From Gemmobacter sp034519525 (lineage in GTDB: Bacteria > Pseudomonadota > Alphaproteobacteria > Rhodobacterales > Rhodobacteraceae): DNA of 64,000 bases. This document shows positions 9,130 through 17,658 of this stretch, one piece after another (the stretch's first letter is position 1; each line of letters opens with the position of its first letter). The position numbers were made by a program, and so were the translations under genes. The stretch covers positions 1 to 64,000 of the forward strand of contig JAXHOJ010000037.1 in NCBI GenBank assembly GCA_034519525.1. Direction: 5' to 3'. Below the pieces are notes generated by a model that was not told where the DNA came from, did not search any database, and worked only from the letters and a program-made list of their open reading frames with translations.

Positions 9130-10774
9130 ATGGCGCGCTATATTTTTATCACCGGCGGCGTGGTGTCTTCGCTTGGCAAGGGGCTGGCCTCGGCCGCGCT
9201 TGGGGCTTTGCTGCAGGCGCGGGGCTTTTCGGTGCGGCTGCGCAAGCTTGACCCCTATCTGAACGTCGATCCCGGCACCATGTCGCCCTTTGAACATGGC
9301 GAGGTCTTCGTGACCGACGATGGCGCCGAAACCGATCTGGATCTGGGCCATTACGAACGCTTCACCGGGGTGTCCGCCCGCAAGACCGATTCCATCTCCT
9401 CCGGGCGGATCTATTCCAACGTGCTGGAAAAGGAACGCCGGGGCGATTACCTGGGCAAGACCATTCAGGTCGTTCCCCATGTCACCAATGAAATCAAGGA
9501 CTTCCTGCGCATCGGCGAGAATGAGTGTGATTTCATGCTCTGCGAAATCGGCGGCACCGTCGGCGATATCGAAGGCCTGCCCTTCTTCGAGGCGATCCGC
9601 CAGTTCATCCACGAACGCCCGCGCGGCGAATGTATCCTGATGCACCTGACGCTGCTGCCCTATCTGGCGGCCAGCGGCGAGCTGAAGACCAAACCCACCC
9701 AGCACAGCGTCAAGGAACTGCAAAGCATCGGCCTTGCCCCCGATGTGCTGGTCTGCCGCAGCGAACATCCGATCCCGGAACGCGAGCGCGAAAAGATCGC
9801 CCTGTTCTGCAACGTCCGCAAGGAAGCGGTGATCCCGGCCTATGACCTGAAAACGATCTACGAAGCGCCTTTGGCCTATCACAAGGCGGGCCTGGATCAG
9901 GCCGTTCTGAACGCTTTTGGCATTGAACCCGCCCCCAAGCCCAATCTGGAACGTTGGGAAGACGTGATGGACCGTCTGACCCATGCCGAAGGCGAGGTTC
10001 GGGTGGCCATTGTCGGCAAATATACCCAGCTTGAGGATGCCTATAAGTCGATCGCCGAAGCACTGACCCATGGCGGCATGGCCAACAGAACGCGGGTCAA
10101 AGCGGAATGGATCGACGCAGAGATCTTCGAACGCGAAGATCCGGGGCCTTATCTGGAGCGCTTTCAGGCGATCCTTGTGCCGGGCGGTTTTGGCGAACGG
10201 GGCACCGAGGGCAAGATCAAGGCCGCACGCTATGCCCGCGAAAAGAAGATCCCCTATCTGGGGATTTGCCTGGGGATGCAGATGGCCGTGATCGAGGCCG
10301 CGCGCAATCTGGCGGGCGTGGCCGATGCCGGTTCCGAAGAATTCGACCACGAGGCCGGAGCCAAGCGGTTTACCCCGGTCGTCTATCACCTGAAGGAATG
10401 GGTGCAGGGCAACCATGTCGTGGCCCGCAAACTGGGCGATGACAAGGGCGGCACCATGCGGCTGGGCGCCTATACCGCGCTGGCTGACGGAAGGGTCGAA
10501 AGTGGCCGGGGTTTACGGGGCCACCGAAATCGAGGAACGCCACCGCCACCGCTACGAGGTGGACACCCGCTACATCGACGATCTGCAAAAATGCGGCCTG
10601 ATCTTCAGCGGCATGTCCCCCGACGGTCGCCTGCCCGAAATCGTCGAGGTCAAGGATCACCCGTGGTTCATCGGCGTGCAGTTCCACCCGGAACTGAAAT
10701 CCAAACCCTTCGCCCCCCACCCGCTGTTCGCCGATTTCGTCCGCGCGGCGGTGGATGTGAGCCGGTTGGTTTAA
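9130..10774 (+). CDS. pyrG: CTP synthase, one frame break near 10495
   Basis: PyrG aminates UTP to CTP with ATP and glutamine. The N-terminal synthase domain is complete: the start MARYIFITGGVVSSLGKG holds the P-loop-like motif, and KLDPYLNVDPGTMSPFEHGEV and CEIGGTVGDIE follow. The C-terminal class I amidotransferase domain has its nucleophile in GICLGMQ (Cys380 as read). The His-Glu pair is in GVQFHPEL near the end. The frame breaks at about 10490-10500 (an insertion in the run after GCTGACGG). The last 90 residues, beginning SKVAGVYGATEIEERHRHRYEV, continue in the next frame to the stop at 10774. The enzyme is essential, so this is probably a sequence error. Confidence 0.92.
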
Positions 10775-10786
10775 AACAGCGTTCTG

Positions 10787-10812
10787 GCGCGCAACCATCG
10801 TTGCGCGCTTCT
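10787..10812 (+). terminator. Probable pyrG terminator
   Basis: GCGCGCAAC and GTTGCGCGC pair with a CATC loop, followed by TTCTTCC, 13 bp after the pyrG stop. The tail is T-rich but short. Two more hairpins follow at 10834-10854 (CCCGTGCGCC with GGCGCACGGG) and 10859-10873 (TCCGCC with GGCGGA). Confidence 0.55.
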
Positions 10813-10987
10813 TCCGCCCCCTCCGCATTCCCACCCGTGCGCCCGGCGCACGGGCCTGTCCGCCATTGGCGGATCGTCACGTCCGCCCACTGCCCCTGCC
10901 CCGCCGCTGTCCCGACAGAAGCCAGACGCAAACCCGGCGCGGAACATACGGCTTGCGCCCCGCCGCGCGGCCCGTTACGCCTGATCC

Positions 10988-11764
10988 ATGCTGTCATACC
11001 AACATATCTATCACGCCGGAAATCTGGCTGATGTGCAGAAGCACGCTCTGCTGTGCCACATGCTCGATTACCTTGCCCAGAAGGACAAGCCGCTTACCTA
11101 TATCGAAACCCATGCGGGCCGTGGTCTTTATGATCTGTCCAGCGCCGAGGCCTTGAAAACGGGCGAGGCGGAAAGCGGGATTTCGGTTCTGGAACAACGG
11201 CTTCGCCCGGATCACCCTTACCGGCAGCGGCTGGCGCAGGTGCGGGCACTGCATGGGCAGGCGGCCTATCCCGGCTCGCCGCTGCTGGCCGCGCTGTCGC
11301 TGCGCCCGACCGACAGCATCCACCTGTCGGAACTGCACCCGCAGGAACACCATGGGCTGTATCTGGCCATGGGCGATCATCCGGTGACGATCTACCAGCG
11401 CGACGGGCTGCAACAGGCCCTGGCGCTGACGCCCCCCACCCCACGGCGGGGCCTGATGTTCTGCGATCCGTCATACGAGATCAAAGAGGATTATATCAAC
11501 ATTCCCAAGAACTTCGCCGCTGTCGGGCGCAAGTGGAACGTGGGCGTTCTGGTGTTGTGGTATCCGATCCTGACCTCTGGCGCGCATCACGAGATGCTGG
11601 ACCGGCTGCAGGCCGATCACCCCGATCACCTGCGCCACGAGGTGCGGTTCCCGCCGGTGCGTGAAGGTCATCGCATGACCGGATCGGGGATGTTCATCGT
11701 GAACCCGCCCTGGGGCACGACAGAGGCTGCGGCAGAAATCACCAAGCTTTTCAGGGGCCTATGA
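10988..11764 (+). CDS. rlmJ: 23S rRNA (adenine2030-N6)-methyltransferase
   Basis: RlmJ methylates A2030 of 23S rRNA with S-adenosylmethionine. The 258-residue protein begins MLSYQHIYHAGNLADVQKHALL, typical of the family. It has the SAM-binding YIETHAGRGLYDL segment (about 38-51) and the catalytic DPSYE motif (Asp160), in the variant form often seen in alphaproteobacteria where others have DPPYE. The SGMFIVNPPW segment near the end is also conserved. The stop overlaps the start of the next gene by 4 bp (ATGA), so the two are probably translated together. Confidence 0.93.
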   Translation: MLSYQHIYHAGNLADVQKHALLCHMLDYLAQKDKPLTYIETHAGRGLYDLSSAEALKTGEAESGISVLEQRLRPDHPYRQRLAQVRALHGQAAYPGSPLLAALSLRPTDSIHLSELHPQEHHGLYLAMGDHPVTIYQRDGLQQALALTPPTPRRGLMFCDPSYEIKEDYINIPKNFAAVGRKWNVGVLVLWYPILTSGAHHEMLDRLQADHPDHLRHEVRFPPVREGHRMTGSGMFIVNPPWGTTEAAAEITKLFRGL

Positions 11765-12669
11765 CCGGACAGCTGCGCTTCGTCACGCTGGATGTGTTCA
11801 CGCGCCAGGCCTATGCGGGCAATCCGCTGGCCGTGGTTCTGGGCGCAGACGGGCTTTCGACCGCGCAGATGCAAAGGATTGCGCGCGAATTCAACCTTTC
11901 CGAAACCATTTTCGTGCAGGCTCCGGCCAACCCCGATCATGGCGCGCGGGTGCGGATCTTCTTTCCCACCGCAGAAATTCCGTTTGCGGGCCATCCGACC
12001 ATCGGCTGCGCCATCCTGCTGGCCACCGAACAGCATCCGGCAGGTGATTTCACCACCGATCTGGTGCTGGAGGAAGAAGCCGGTCTGGTGCCGGTGCGGG
12101 TGGTGCGCACAGGCGATGTGACAGAGGCCGAATTTACCGCCCCGCTCTTGCCCCGCGCCGCAGCGGGCCACGCCCCGGCAGATCTGATTGCCCGTGCGCT
12201 GGATCTGGCGCCGGGCGATCTGGGGTCTGGCCCGCATCGCCCCGGCCTGTGGCAAGCCGGGCCGGGGTTTCTGTATGTACCTGTAAACACGCGGGAAATC
12301 TTGGCCCGCGCCCGCCCGATCGAACCCTTCTGGTCTGAACTGATGGCAGGTGCGGGGGTGGATAGCGCCTATCTTTACACCCCCGGCAGTGACTGCGATT
12401 TTCAGGCGCGGATGTTTTCGCCCACCGCAGGCATCCCCGAAGATCCCGCCACGGGTTCGGCCACGGCGATTCTTTCGGCGCAGCTGCAGGCCGCCGGGAT
12501 GCTGCAGCCGGGGCGGCAAAGTTTTCAGTTGCGGCAAGGGGTTGAAATGGGCCGCCCCTCGGAGTTGCGGCTGACCGTGGATTGCGATGCCGATGGAATC
12601 ACCGCTGTGCATATTCAGGGCGCGGCCGTGAAGGTTTCCGAAGGCTGGCTGCAGCCGCCCGCCGCCTGA
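11761..12669 (+). CDS. PhzF family isomerase-like protein
   Basis: Members have the diaminopimelate epimerase fold in two similar halves. The named member PhzF isomerises a phenazine precursor, but most have unknown substrates. Visible marks are VFTRQAYAGNPLAVVL (about 11-26), the conserved Glu in NLSETIFV, the FAGHPTIGC loop, and DPATGSATA in the second half. The length is 302 residues, the usual size. It starts within the rlmJ stop codon. No phenazine genes are nearby, so a general metabolic role is more likely. Confidence 0.88.
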   Translation: MTGQLRFVTLDVFTRQAYAGNPLAVVLGADGLSTAQMQRIAREFNLSETIFVQAPANPDHGARVRIFFPTAEIPFAGHPTIGCAILLATEQHPAGDFTTDLVLEEEAGLVPVRVVRTGDVTEAEFTAPLLPRAAAGHAPADLIARALDLAPGDLGSGPHRPGLWQAGPGFLYVPVNTREILARARPIEPFWSELMAGAGVDSAYLYTPGSDCDFQARMFSPTAGIPEDPATGSATAILSAQLQAAGMLQPGRQSFQLRQGVEMGRPSELRLTVDCDADGITAVHIQGAAVKVSEGWLQPPAA

Positions 12670-12729
12670 TCCCGGCAAAGTGACGGATCAGGGCTTGGCG
12701 CGCGGCAGAAGGCCGCCTAGGTTCGGCCC

Positions 12730-13170
12730 ATGTTCGATATGCTCCTGCGCCGCCTGCTTTCACCCGCCCCCGCGCCGCTTCCGGCGACCGAGGCGCATCT
12801 GGCCCTTGCCGCGCTTCTGGTGCGGGTGGGTCGCGCCGATGGCGATTATTCCGCCGCCGAAGTGGCGCGCACCGATCGGGTTCTGGCCCGGCTTTACAGC
12901 CTTTCCCCGTTCGAGGCCGCAAAACTGCGCCTGCAGGCCGAACAGCTGGAACAGGAAGCGCCCGATACCGTGCGCTTTACCCGCGCGCTGAAGGATGCTG
13001 TGCCGCTGGATGACCGCAAGGCGCTGGCCGAGGCGCTGTGGTCGGTGGCGCTGGCCGATGGGGGCCGCGCCGATGAAGAGGATCAGCTGCTGCGCCTGAT
13101 CGTCAACCTTCTGGGGCTGACCGACCGCGAATCGGCCGAAGCCCGGCAAAGGGCGGCACGCGGGGCATGA
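12730..13170 (+). CDS. TerB-like protein
   Basis: A 146-residue all-helical cytoplasmic protein of the TerB tellurite-resistance fold. The pattern LALAALLVRVGRADGDYSAAEV (about 24-45) and its second copy ALAEALWSVALADGGRADEEDQLLRLI (about 98-124) show the two acidic helix pairs that bind metal in TerB. Single TerB-like genes outside ter clusters have no proven role. It overlaps the following PhnD-like gene by 4 bp, which suggests a functional pair. Confidence 0.75.
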   Translation: MFDMLLRRLLSPAPAPLPATEAHLALAALLVRVGRADGDYSAAEVARTDRVLARLYSLSPFEAAKLRLQAEQLEQEAPDTVRFTRALKDAVPLDDRKALAEALWSVALADGGRADEEDQLLRLIVNLLGLTDRESAEARQRAARGA

Positions 13171-13865
13171 TTGCGGCGCTTGGCATGTATGACCGGCCCG
13201 AACTGCGGGCCGAAACCGATCGCTACTGGGCGCTGATCCGCGACCGGCTGCGCGCCACAGGCATTGCCGCGCGTGAGCAGCTGGTGCGGGATGACCGCGC
13301 CTGGATGGCGGGCTGGCTGTCGCCAGAGCTGCTGCTGTCGCAGACCTGCGGCCTGCCGTTCCGTGCCCGGCTGCAAGGCCATGTAACCCTGATCGGCACC
13401 CCGGATTTCGGGGTGGAGGGCTGCGCGCCGGGCTATTATTGCAGCGTCCTGATCTGCCGCGCCGGGATGCCCGTTCCCACGCTGGAGGATCTGCAGGGCC
13501 TGCGCTTCGTGGTGAACGAGGGCCTGTCGCAATCGGGCTGGGCCGCCCCGCTGGCGCATATGCAGGCGCGCGGGTTGAACCTGCGGGTTGCGCTGCAAAG
13601 CGGCGGGCATGTGGCTTCGGCCCGGGCGGTGGCAGAGGGGCGCGCGGATTGGGCGGCACTGGATGCAGTAACCTGGCGGCTGATCGGGCAGCATGATCCG
13701 GTGCTTGCAGCGCAGTTGCAGGTGGTGGACCGCACCGCCCCTACCCCCGGCCTGCCTTATGTGACCGCCGCCGGGCGCGACCCGGCCAGGGCGCGATTCC
13801 GCGCCGCCATTGCCGAGCTGCCAAGGCGTGCGGTGCGCCCCGAAGACGGCAAGGTACTACATTAG
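13167..13865 (+). CDS. PhnD-like substrate-binding-fold protein without signal peptide
   Basis: The 232 residues resemble the PhnD/SsuA/transferrin-type binding fold. Examples are LSPELLLSQTCGLPFRARL, the GYYCSVLICR strand, LRFVVNEGLSQSGWAAPLAHM, and the GRADWAALDAVTWRL segment. There is no N-terminal signal sequence or membrane segment, so the product as read is cytoplasmic. The last 15 or so residues and the stop at 13865 look wrong. The downstream DNA to about 13945 (with GLVQIP in another frame) fits the usual family end, so an indel near 13855 is likely. No transporter subunits are adjacent except the unrelated amino-acid system downstream. Confidence 0.7.
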   Translation: MIAALGMYDRPELRAETDRYWALIRDRLRATGIAAREQLVRDDRAWMAGWLSPELLLSQTCGLPFRARLQGHVTLIGTPDFGVEGCAPGYYCSVLICRAGMPVPTLEDLQGLRFVVNEGLSQSGWAAPLAHMQARGLNLRVALQSGGHVASARAVAEGRADWAALDAVTWRLIGQHDPVLAAQLQVVDRTAPTPGLPYVTAAGRDPARARFRAAIAELPRRAVRPEDGKVLH

Positions 13866-14096
13866 GCTGCAGCGGGCTGGTGCAGATCCGGCCTGGAAGT
13901 CCACCTGCGCGCTGGTTCCTGCACTGGCCGGTTTTCCCAGGCCGATGATCAGTTTGCGCAAGGTCAGCAGCCGAATCGTTCGGAACGCTGATTGTTTCGG
14001 CACAATTGCCGTTGCAAAGCGCCGGAAATTCCGCCCTACTTGGCCGTCAAGGGAGCCTGCAAGGGGCATACCAAGGCCAACGACAAGCGAGAAAAC

Positions 14097-14900
14097 GTGA
14101 CGCCCGCCAAACCTGCCCATTCTCCGGCCCAAGATGTGCCGGTCATTGAAATCCGTGACCTGCACAAGAGTTACGGGCCGCTGGAAGTTTTGAAAGGCGT
14201 GGATCTTGTCGCGCCGCGCGGGCATGTGATCTCGCTGATCGGCTCTTCGGGGTCGGGCAAATCCACGCTGCTGCGCTGCTGCAACCTGCTGGAGGACAGC
14301 CAGCAGGGCGATATCCTGTTCGAGGGCGAATCCGTCCACTGGAAGGGCGCAGGCCTGGGCCGCCATCCCGCCGACAAGGCGCAGGTGCTGCGCATCCGCA
14401 CCAATCTTTCCATGGTGTTCCAGCAGTTTAACCTGTGGTCGCATATGACCATCCTGCAGAATGTGATGGAAGCGCCGCTGACCGTTCTGAAACGCGATCC
14501 CGCACGAGGTCGAGGCAGCGCGCGCGGCTGCTATCTGGACAAGGTGGGTATCGGCGACAAATGCGATGCCTGGCCTGCGCAGCTGTCGGGCGGCCAGCAG
14601 CAGCGCGCCGCCATTGCCCGCGCGCTGTGCATGGAACCGCGCGCCCTGCTGTTCGATGAACCGACCTCTGCGCTTGACCCCGAGCTGGAGCAGGAGGTTG
14701 TGAAGGTCATCAAGGCGCTGGCCGACGAGGGGCGCACCATGGTCATCGTGACGCATGACATGAAGCTTGCCGCCGATGTGTCGGATCATGTCATCTTCCT
14801 GCATCAGGGCAGGATCGAAGAGGAAGGCCCGCCAGACCGGCTGTTCGGCAATCCGCAATCCGAACGGCTGCGCGGCTTCCTTTCGGCCGACCAGGCCTGA
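14097..14900 (+). CDS. Amino-acid/polyamine ABC transporter ATP-binding protein (HisP type)
   Basis: The ATPase of a polar-amino-acid-type importer. All motifs are present: Walker A GSSGSGKST, Q-loop VFQQFNLWSH, signature LSGGQQQRAAIARAL, Walker B ALLFDEPTSALD and the switch THDMKL. GTG at 14097 gives 267 residues and a natural N-terminus. The ATG 105 bp upstream would add a Cys/Lys-rich tail with no family match. A stretch of about 12 residues after VLKRDP (about 14500-14535) is read in a shifted frame between two indels. The expected EVEAARA sequence is in the next frame. It heads an operon with the binding protein, two permeases and amide-metabolism enzymes. Confidence 0.9.
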   Translation: MTPAKPAHSPAQDVPVIEIRDLHKSYGPLEVLKGVDLVAPRGHVISLIGSSGSGKSTLLRCCNLLEDSQQGDILFEGESVHWKGAGLGRHPADKAQVLRIRTNLSMVFQQFNLWSHMTILQNVMEAPLTVLKRDPARGRGSARGCYLDKVGIGDKCDAWPAQLSGGQQQRAAIARALCMEPRALLFDEPTSALDPELEQEVVKVIKALADEGRTMVIVTHDMKLAADVSDHVIFLHQGRIEEEGPPDRLFGNPQSERLRGFLSADQA

Positions 14901-14948
14901 CGGCCATACACCGCACAATCCAACCAAAGATCCAACGGGAGTTCAAAA

Positions 14949-15674
14949 ATGAAAAAACTGCTTCTTGCCACTGCTCTGGTCGCCCTGTCGGGCGGCATCG
15001 CCGCCGCGCAGACCGTGCGTCTGGGCACGGAAGGCGCCTATCCTCCCTTCAACTTCATCGACGATGCCGGCAATGTGGCGGGCTTTGAGCGCGAAGTGGG
15101 CGACGAGCTGTGCAAGCGTGCGGGCCTGACCTGCGAATGGGTGACGAACGAGTGGGATTCGATCATCCCCAACCTGCAATCGGGCAACTATGACGTCATC
15201 ATCGCCGGGATGAGCATCACCGACGAGCGCGAAGAAGTCATTGATTTCTCGGAAAACTATTTCCCGCCGGCTGCTTCGGCCTATGTGGGCACCGATGCGG
15301 CGGCCGATACCAAGGCGGGCGTGGTTTCGGCACAGGTCGGCACCATCCAGGCCGGTTATGTGGCCGAATCCGGCGCCACGCTGCTGGAATTCGCCACCCC
15401 CGATGAAACCATCGGCGCCGTGCGCAATGGCGAGGCCGTGGCGGTGTTTGCCGACAAGGACTTTCTGAAACCCTATGTCGATCAATCGAACGGCGAGCTG
15501 ATGTTCGTGGGCGATGATGTGCAGCTGGGCGGCGGCGTGGGCCTTGGCTTCCGTGAAAGCGATGACGAGCTGCGCGAGAAGTTCAACACCGCGATCAAGG
15601 CGATGAAGGCAGATGGCACGCTGAACGCCGTGCTCGAAAAGAATGGTTCGGCGCAGAAGCCGGCCACGTTCTGA
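14949..15674 (+). CDS. Periplasmic substrate-binding protein of the amino-acid/polyamine ABC transporter
   Basis: A family 3 extracellular solute-binding protein of 241 residues. The signal peptide is clear (MKKLLLATALVALSGGIAAA, cleavage before QTVRL). The mature start VRLGTEGAYPPFNFIDDAG and the GFEREVGDELCKRAG and WDSIIPNLQSGNYDVIIAGMSIT segments are typical of the Lys/Arg/Orn/octopine branch. A ribosome-binding site (AACGGGAG) lies 9 bp upstream. The ligand cannot be read from sequence. The downstream enzymes suggest a basic amine. Confidence 0.92.
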   Translation: MKKLLLATALVALSGGIAAAQTVRLGTEGAYPPFNFIDDAGNVAGFEREVGDELCKRAGLTCEWVTNEWDSIIPNLQSGNYDVIIAGMSITDEREEVIDFSENYFPPAASAYVGTDAAADTKAGVVSAQVGTIQAGYVAESGATLLEFATPDETIGAVRNGEAVAVFADKDFLKPYVDQSNGELMFVGDDVQLGGGVGLGFRESDDELREKFNTAIKAMKADGTLNAVLEKNGSAQKPATF

Positions 15675-15747
15675 GTCCTCTGCCTAAGGGCCGCCGGCCG
15701 CGTGCCTCTCGGCGGGAGGGGGCCTGCCTTTCTGCACGGGTGACCTC

Positions 15748-16637
15748 ATGTTCGAGCTCCTGCGCCGATCCAGCGAGCCTTGACGGGCTTGCCTGGGCTG
15801 ACGTGCTACCTGACCATCGGGCAAGCACATCTGATTTCTACTGGTCCTTCCTGACGGTGCTGGCTGCTGCTGGCCGTCACCGCGCCCATCGGCGCTGGCC
15901 ATGGGGTTTGGCGGGGCGATGGCCGCGCGGTCGCCAGTGGCTGCTGCTGCGCTGGTCGGCAAGCGGCTATACCGCCATGGTGCGCGGCGTGCCGGATATC
16001 GTGTTCTTCCTGTTCTTCGTGATCGCGCTGGATCAGGCGATGGAATGGACGAAACACCAGATCGTCTGCCCCGGCTGGACAGAGCCGATCCGCCAGGGGC
16101 TGGAGTTCCGCGTCTGCCCGCAGGCCAAGGTGCCGCTGGGCACATCTGCGCAGTGGCTGGCACCAGATCTATGGCTTTGCGCTGGCGGTGTTTACCTTTG
16201 CCATCGTCTTTGGCGCCTTTGCCGCCAATGTGCTGTATGGTGCGATGAATGCCGTGCCGCGCGCCCAGCTGGAAACGGCCGAGGCCTATGGCCTGACGCA
16301 TCGCCAGGTCTTTCGGCGCATCCTGGTGCCGCAGATGTGGGTCTATGCCCTGCCCGGCCTGTCCAACCTGTGGATGATCCTGATCAAGGCGACGCCGCTG
16401 CTGTTCCTGCTGGGGGTCAAGGATATCGTCTATTGGGCGCGCGAACTGGGCGGTGCCAAGACACAGGCCTATGCCTATCCGCATCCCGACTGGCGGCTGT
16501 GGTATTTCCTGTTCCTGCTGGTGGTTTACCTCTGCATGACCCGCGTTTCCGAAATCCTGCTGACCCGCCTGACCCGACGCCTGAGCCATGGCCAGGCCAC
16601 CGCCGCCGGTGAAGCCATGCGGAGGGCTGCGCAATGA
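15748..16637 (+). pseudogene. ABC transporter permease 1 (HisQ type), frame-broken
   Basis: An inner-membrane permease of the amino-acid importer. The ATG at 15748 opens MFELLR, and the membrane segments follow in more than one frame up to about 16190. The second half (from about 16188) reads cleanly and holds the EAA loop that contacts the ATPase (LETAEAYGLTHRQVFRRILVPQMW). At least three indels in 15770-16180 are needed to join it. The corrected length would be about 290 residues. It overlaps the next permease by 4 bp. Confidence 0.8.
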
Positions 16638-17476
16638 GCTGCTGGGAAACCATCGGGCAATATGCCTTCCGATCGCTGGGCTATGGCGAAAAGCTGCTGC
16701 CGCGCGCCGATTTCACCCTGTGCCAGCAGTTCACGCTGATCGGGTCGGGGCTGATCTGGAACATCTATTTCGGTGCGCTGGCGCTGATGTTCGGGTTCTT
16801 CTTTGCCAATGCGCTGGCGCTGGCCAAGGCCGCGCCAAGCCGCTGGCTGCGCAAGCCTGCCGAATGGTTCATCTTTGTCTTTCGCGGCTCGCCGTTGTTC
16901 ATCCAGTTCTTTCTGGCCTATGCGGCGCTGGTCCTGCTGCCGCGCGGCGGGATCGACATCTTCGGGCTGCATATCGCCACCAGCTGGCTGACATCGGCCT
17001 GGGCGGGGGCGCTGATCGTGCTGTTCCTGAACACCGCCGCCTATTCGGCCGAGATCTTCTACGGCGCGCTGCGGTCGGTGCCGAAGGGCGATCTGGAGGC
17101 GGCAGAGGCCTATGGAATCACCGGCTGGGCCAAGTTCCGCCGCATCCAGTGGCCCACCATGCTGCGGCTGGCCTGGCCCGCCTATACCAACGAGGCGATC
17201 TTTCTGTTTCATGCCACGACGCTGGTGTTCTTTTCGGGCTTTCCCGCATTTCAGCAGCGCGGCGATGCGCTGTATTACGCGAATTACTTTGCCGACAAGA
17301 CCTTCAACCCCTTCGTGCCCTATCCGATCGTTGCCTTCTATTTCATCCTGCTGACGCTTCACGCTGATCGGCGTGTTCGGTTGGGTGAACCGGCGGCTGA
17401 ACCGGCATCTACCCAGCAACACGCGCAGCAGAATTCGCTTGCGTCCACAGCTGATCCGGTAGTAGCCTGTATTTGA
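16634..17476 (+). CDS. ABC transporter permease 2 (HisM type), C-terminal frame break
   Basis: The partner permease. The EAA loop is LEAAEAYGITGWAKFRRIQWPTMLRLAW at about residues 155-182. Several hydrophobic helices are visible, for example IWNIYFGALALMFGFFFANAL and SAWAGALIVLFLNTAAY. After about 17357 the frame is wrong. Correcting one extra C gives TLIGVFGWVNRRLNRHLPSN and a stop at 17462 instead of 17476. It sits in the operon between the first permease and the glutamine-synthetase-like genes. Confidence 0.88.
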   Translation: MSCWETIGQYAFRSLGYGEKLLPRADFTLCQQFTLIGSGLIWNIYFGALALMFGFFFANALALAKAAPSRWLRKPAEWFIFVFRGSPLFIQFFLAYAALVLLPRGGIDIFGLHIATSWLTSAWAGALIVLFLNTAAYSAEIFYGALRSVPKGDLEAAEAYGITGWAKFRRIQWPTMLRLAWPAYTNEAIFLFHATTLVFFSGFPAFQQRGDALYYANYFADKTFNPFVPYPIVAFYFILLTLHADRRVRLGEPAAEPASTQQHAQQNSLASTADPVVACI

Positions 17477-17482
17477 TCAAAT
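17471..17482. promoter_or_regulatory. 12-bp palindrome before the amide-metabolism genes
   Basis: ATTTGATCAAAT is a perfect palindrome in the gap between the permease and the first glutamine-synthetase-like gene. A second, looser inverted repeat (GAACTGCAA with TTGCGGCGTTC) follows at 17500-17522. They may be operators for an internal promoter, but no regulator is linked to them. Confidence 0.3.
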
Positions 17483-17658
17483 TCTTCGGGCCGTCGCCCG
17501 AACTGCAAGAGTTGCGGCGTTCCCTGCCCCGATGGGCGGGTGTGGATGGCAAGGATCGAAACTAGGGAGACAGGGCCAAGGGCATGGCCCGCCCCCTCGC
17601 CACGTGCCGCTGGCGCGATGTGGCGCGGTGGTGCCGTGCCACGGGCCTGCGATCAAAG

